Origin: Rhynchonema sp. JSB1_4 | Taxonomy: Eukaryota > Nematoda > Chromadorea > Monhysterida > Xyalidae | DNA length: 64,000 nucleotides | Assembly: GCA_030248065.1 (NCBI GenBank) | Contig: JASAMV010002592.1 | Coordinates: forward strand, 1-64,000 | Reading direction: 5' to 3' | In this document: positions 60,120 through 64,000 of the stretch, in pieces | Layout of the letters: each line of letters begins with the position of its first letter | Numbering within the stretch: position 1 is the stretch's first letter | Translations under genes and position numbers: made by a program | The notes under the pieces: model-generated | Databases searched by the model: none | Told to the model about the DNA's origin: nothing | Seen by the model: only the letters and a program-made list of their open reading frames with translations

Positions 60120-61035
60120 TCACCCGGCCCTCACCCGGCTACCCGATTGGTTACTTCCTCGATGCCGAACGGCCACGCCAAAATTTGTCCCTAGTGAAAA
60201 GAAACGAAAAAATTTGGAACGCTGCCGTAGCACGAACTGATCGTTGCCAAATTTAACGCCAGAGCGACAGCAACCCCCAACAGTTGTGCTCAAAATCGCT
60301 GTACACAAAAGCCTGCGAAACACACACACTGCTGGATAAAAAAGTAAAAGGCCACAGAAACCCGGCCACTCCTTCTTCGGATTTTCTACTCGCATGGTTT
60401 AGGCACCCGTGGTGAACGAAAGAAGACGTTAATCACAAGCAAAAATCCACTGATTGTCAGGCTTTCTGTTTGTGCTCGCCAGTCTCCGAAATCCGACGCA
60501 GTTCACGCAATGGTTACCACAACGTACAAGGCAGCCGTTCCACTACACACACACAACGACAGCACGCAGCGGATACAGCGACAATACAATAGTGTCCCAC
60601 CGCTGGCGAGCTTTGTGTGTATACGTACTGGAATGGCCGCATCGCGCATGTCGTGGTAATTATTATCTGGGCGTACAGGGTTTCGAAAATTCGAAAATCA
60701 GGAGCACAGCAAAAAATTGATAGTTAAAGGATTCTTAGTCCAAGTTGATGACGTGTTTCATTCTCCACAGATGCTTAAAATTATTCGAGCCGAAAATCCT
60801 AACAAAAAATGGCCGGGTTTCCAGGGGAATGCAGACGTTTCAATAACTGTTGAGCATTGCCGTTTGCGCCACAATCCGCGGGGTTGTCGTCAATCAACTG
60901 TCAAAGCTTGAAACTATCCATTGGTGTCACAGAAACATTTAAATTTTTTTCGGTCTTTCTCACCGGGGCAAGCTTGCACGAGGCCGTGAAACACCGGGAA
61001 GCAGCCAATCAGCTCGTCAGATCAGGATCGACTAA
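60120..61035. mobile_element. Foldback element, older copy
   Basis: Left-arm and right-arm sequences mirror each other. The minus-strand translation near 60390-60130 reads VENPKKEWPGF and FRFFSLGTNFGVAVRHR; the plus-strand translation near 60790-61000 reads AENPNKKWPGF and FKFFSVFLTGASLHEAVKHR. The centre (60440-60700) matches the centre of the next foldback (gcaatggttaccacaacg against acaatgtttaccacaaca). It may carry a captured exon in both arms. Confidence 0.7.
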
Positions 61036-61254
61036 AACGATATCCAAAACCCGAATGAAATGTGCCACACTCCAAGATCAAGCGCGGTTAAACGGTTGTT
61101 AACCGGCACCCTCAAACAGAAACGCTTTCCACTTACAAGCCACCCGTCTGTAATCGGAAAATTCGCGCCGTCGCCACCGTAACCACCATGGGGCACATTT
61201 TGCATATTCGCGCGTTACGTATGCAACCGTTCAGAGGCATATCAGTACAAACTG

Positions 61255-62338
61255 TTTAAAGTGACTCTACAATTGATCGTTGACCGCGTTTGTTTGCAGT
61301 CATTTTTTCAGAAAATGAAGACCAGGTATCAGAAACCCAGATTTAGGAAATAGATTTTCAAGTCGTTGCTTTGTGATGTTTCACGGAGCCCACACATTTT
61401 TACAGGAGGAGAAAAAATCAAAAAAGTTTGAGGCAGACCTGTGCGAAACACAAGGTAATCCAATAGAAGATATTTTCAGCGTTTTATACTCAGACGTTTT
61501 TCTGTTAAACGAGATATAAAGCATTGCGCGAAGCGCTATGTGTGATGAATAATAAACGAAACACTCCAAAAAATCAAGCCTTTTCAAAGCACGCTTTTAC
61601 TCTAGCATAATTTTAAGCATCTGTGGTGAATGAAATAAGTTGTCAATTAGAAATAAAAATCATCTAATTATAAAGTATTCAGGATGTGCTTTTCGTTTTT
61701 CAAAACCCTACACAGCTCACACAATGTTTACCACAACATGCGAAAGGCAGCCATTCAGACCGCGCACAGCGCACACACAACAAGAACACACGGCCGGCTG
61801 GGGATAATGTTTCAGCTTTGTGTGTGTGCGCTGTGGGAATGGGTGCCTTGCGCATGTTGTGGTAAACATTGTGTGAGCTGCGTAGGGTTTTGAAAAACGA
61901 AAAGCACATCCTAAATACTAGATAATTAGACGATTTTTATTTCTAATTGACAACTTATTTCATTCACCACAGATGCTTAAAATTATGATAGAGTAAAAGG
62001 GTGCTTTAAAAAGGCTTGATTTTTTGGAGTGTTTCGTTTATTATTTAACACACGTAGCGTTTCGCACAATGCTCCATATCTCGTTTAGCAGAAAAACGTC
62101 TGAGTATAAAACGCGGAAAATATGTTCGATTGGATTACCTTGTGTTTCGCACAGGCCTGCCTCAAACTTTTTTCATTTTTTCTCCTTCTGTAAAAATGTG
62201 TGGGCTCCGTGAAACAACACAAAGCAACGACTTGAAAATCTGTTTCCTAAATCTCTGTTTCTCATACCTAGTCTTCATTTTCTGAAAAAATGACTGCAAA
62301 CAAACGCGGTCAACGATCAATTGTAGAGTCACTTTAAA
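61255..62338. mobile_element. Foldback element, young copy, about 1.08 kb palindrome
   Basis: The left end TTTAAAGTGACTCTACAATT is mirrored at 62319-62338. The arms stay closely matched for about 500 bases each, with a short centre near 61790-61810, so the unit is a nearly complete palindrome. The two arms encode mirror-image frames beginning MCFSFFKTL on each strand, which are by-products of the palindrome. No target duplication was evident. Confidence 0.9.
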
Positions 62339-62399
62339 ACAACCGCAGACCAAGAGAAAGGTCCAACGTTCTGCCCACCGACGCGCTGTTTTGATCGGT

Positions 62400-62603
62400 T
62401 TACCATGATCTCAGCAACGGACGATCCAGAAAACATAAATGCAATTTAAAGTTCAGGCTGGCTTTAAACCGAGAATCCACCGCTTGAAACCCCCGGGGTT
62501 CTAACGGGGGTGCAAGCGCAAAGCCCCGGTAGTTACACGGCAGCGTTAAAATGATGAGCATCACCCACACACCGGTGGCGAGACCGGCACTATCACTGAT
62601 CAA
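62400..62603 (-). CDS. Possible small secreted peptide
   Basis: An ATG frame of 67 codons has a hydrophobic stretch VWVMLIILTLPCNYRGFALA with a likely signal-peptidase site before PPLEPRG. There are no flanking exons, homologs or conserved cysteines to support it, so it is tentative. Confidence 0.3.
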   Translation of the reverse strand: MISDSAGLATGVWVMLIILTLPCNYRGFALAPPLEPRGFQAVDSRFKASLNFKLHLCFLDRPLLRSW

Positions 62604-62659
62604 TTAGCCGGTCATCATACGTAGCACAAACAATTGAAAAGGAAAATGAACACAGAATG

Positions 62660-63460
62660 AAACACGAGGAACAAGAGAAAAGCAGGACTGCGATCGACAC
62701 CAGGCCGCTCGGAGCACGACACCACATAAATGATTTCCACAGGCGCGCCCATGTCCCCGCAGACCGCGAACCGCACCCGCTTCAGAAACGTCTCCAATTT
62801 CTTTCCGACAAAGCGTTCTCCTCTGACAAAGAACGCCTGACAACCGCAGCCACACTCACACAGATTTCCGCACTCCGGAGAGAGCCGCAATGGGCGGGGT
62901 CAGCGGACATCAGGTGAAATGAGGCACGCCTGTTCAGGAAAAAAATGTCGAAACGTTTGCTGTCGTAACAGATGCATGGAATGTGAAAATCGCGCACACA
63001 CGCGCTCCAATACGAACAATATGTACAAAAAGTGGCGGTTACACGCCAAACATTTCAAATGAAAATACAATCTAAGTAAGGTCGCAAACATCATTTCATC
63101 CTCACCACACGCATACCACACTGACCGTTGAAGGTTGACACCGTGAACGTAACAAACTCAAATGCCATCGGGTGAAAACGGTGACACGTGAACTCACACC
63201 GACACTAGCGTTCACTTCAATGGAGCTTCGCCGGTTAGTTGCAACAAGCAATTAAATTGGTTCTAACTTATGTCACAGCGATCCTTATGGACCACCCACA
63301 GCACAGCTGTTCGCCCGCCATCTGCGCGTTCTCCATGAACGGCTGATCATACCGTGACGACCACCGAGCCTCTGTATCCAAACCAGGCCACACCAGAATG
63401 TTATACTGACACAACTCCCAGCGCCACGGCGTCACAACTGCGGGTACACCCAAAACAGCG
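62660..63460 (-). CDS. Exons of an unresolved - strand gene
   Basis: Protein-like pieces in transcript order: about 63410-63290 (RWSSRYDQPFMENAQMAGEQ), about 62914-62862 (ADPAHCGSLRSAEIC, ending in a gtgagt donor), and about 62840-62720 (FVRGERFVGKKLETFLKRV, CGDMGAPVEIIY). Joining phases were not all confirmed and neither start nor stop is fixed. Confidence 0.35.
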
Positions 63461-63564
63461 CCCCGGTCCCCTCACCACCAAAACTGTGAAACGAGAGTGC
63501 CGGTGTGAATTCCACGCACCGGCTCCGACACATAATAGGGATAGATTTATCTCCGCTCTGTCAT

Positions 63565-63740
63565 TCACTCGTCGACATCCATGTCCCCATTGCGGTGCCG
63601 ATTGAACGCTCTCAAATCGGCGATGGCCGTGCAAACGTCGCCGACGCGCGTCAACCGACCCTCGATCCATTGGGGTAGTCGGACCGTACTGTCGGTTCTG
63701 TCTGGTTCAGCCACACGATGATCCAAAATAATAGTCGCAC
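63565..63740 (-). CDS. Terminal exon of a gene extending past the window
   Basis: After the acceptor tttacattgcag an exon reads ATIILDHRVAEPDRTDS, then QWIEGRLTRVGDVCTAIADL, and stops after GDMDVDE at 63565. The composition is convincing. The 5' part lies at higher coordinates, at least partly outside the window. Family not recognised. Confidence 0.5.
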
Positions 63741-64000
63741 CTGCAATGTAAATAACGCTTAGCACCGGTACACACATCGCTGTGACAAACAACACACCAA
63801 CCAGCATACACGCCAAAAAAACGCTCTTGAAATCCCAACCGTTGTTCAAGTGCGACAGAAGAGACTCCGAATATGAACATGACACAAACACACCACCCAC
63901 ACACTCGGAAAAAAACAGAAAATGTTGAGCATAGATTTAAACGCGGCGTGACATTACACAGAATCGGGAATGACACACACCCGGACATTGTTAGATTTAA

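Noticed and set aside
61684..61909. Two opposite genes starting MCFSFFKTL
   Set aside because: They are mirror images produced by the palindrome at 61255-62338.

Overview
The window looks like a gene-bearing but repeat-rich piece of an animal nuclear genome, probably a small-bodied protostome (nematode-like), although the species cannot be fixed from sequence alone. It has no bacterial-style long reading frames. Coding sequence is cut into exons of about 35-390 bases, separated by GT...AG introns from roughly 40 bases up to several hundred. One gene has a TRIM-like RING finger followed by coiled-coil exons, which is an animal-type architecture. Exon models were built by hand. I accepted a model as strong only when every junction kept the reading frame.

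Layout. Bases 1-16,400 hold almost no genes: a long GT microsatellite and then a graveyard of short non-autonomous DNA transposons, many nested in one another. Most are bounded by terminal inverted repeats and 8-base target-site duplications, as in the hAT superfamily; one family duplicates TA. From 16.4 to 63.6 kb lies gene territory. On the + strand there are a 12-exon Ser/Asp/Glu- and Lys-rich gene (16.46-19.37 kb), a 7-exon RING-finger gene (27.30-30.70), a 3-exon acidic gene with a hydrophobic tail (31.19-32.11), parts of a gene or genes at 34.4-37.0 ending in a winged-helix-like exon, a C4 zinc-finger gene (37.49-38.88) and a tandem array of four small two-exon coiled-coil genes (40.64-44.43). 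On the - strand there are a gene partly resolved at 20.27-21.15, a 13-exon gene (27.01-22.77), a WD-like propeller gene (34.06-32.40), a gene at 39.86-38.82, an AT-hook gene (46.48-44.92), a 7-exon Cys-rich gene (49.96-47.33), a secreted-protein gene (54.12-52.24), a Cys-rich gene or genes with a VWA-like segment (57.42-54.28), a 5-exon acidic gene (59.16-57.52) and fragments at 62.4-63.9.

Mobile DNA also reaches the genes: members of the same small transposon families sit in introns of the RING gene, the 13-exon gene, the Cys-rich gene and the 35-36 kb gene. Three long inverted-repeat (foldback) units lie at 50.4-51.7, 60.1-61.0 and 61.26-62.34 kb.

Two points stand out. First, at least nine small transposon families and a four-level nest can be ordered in time from their intact target duplications, while no transposase is visible. 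Second, there is a local family of four ~90-residue coiled-coil genes with one intron at the same phase. In addition, the introns of this genome mostly start GTT rather than GTA or GTG (30 of 55 donors in my models), which is unusual. No gene here could be tied with certainty to a named ortholog, so gene symbols are left empty.
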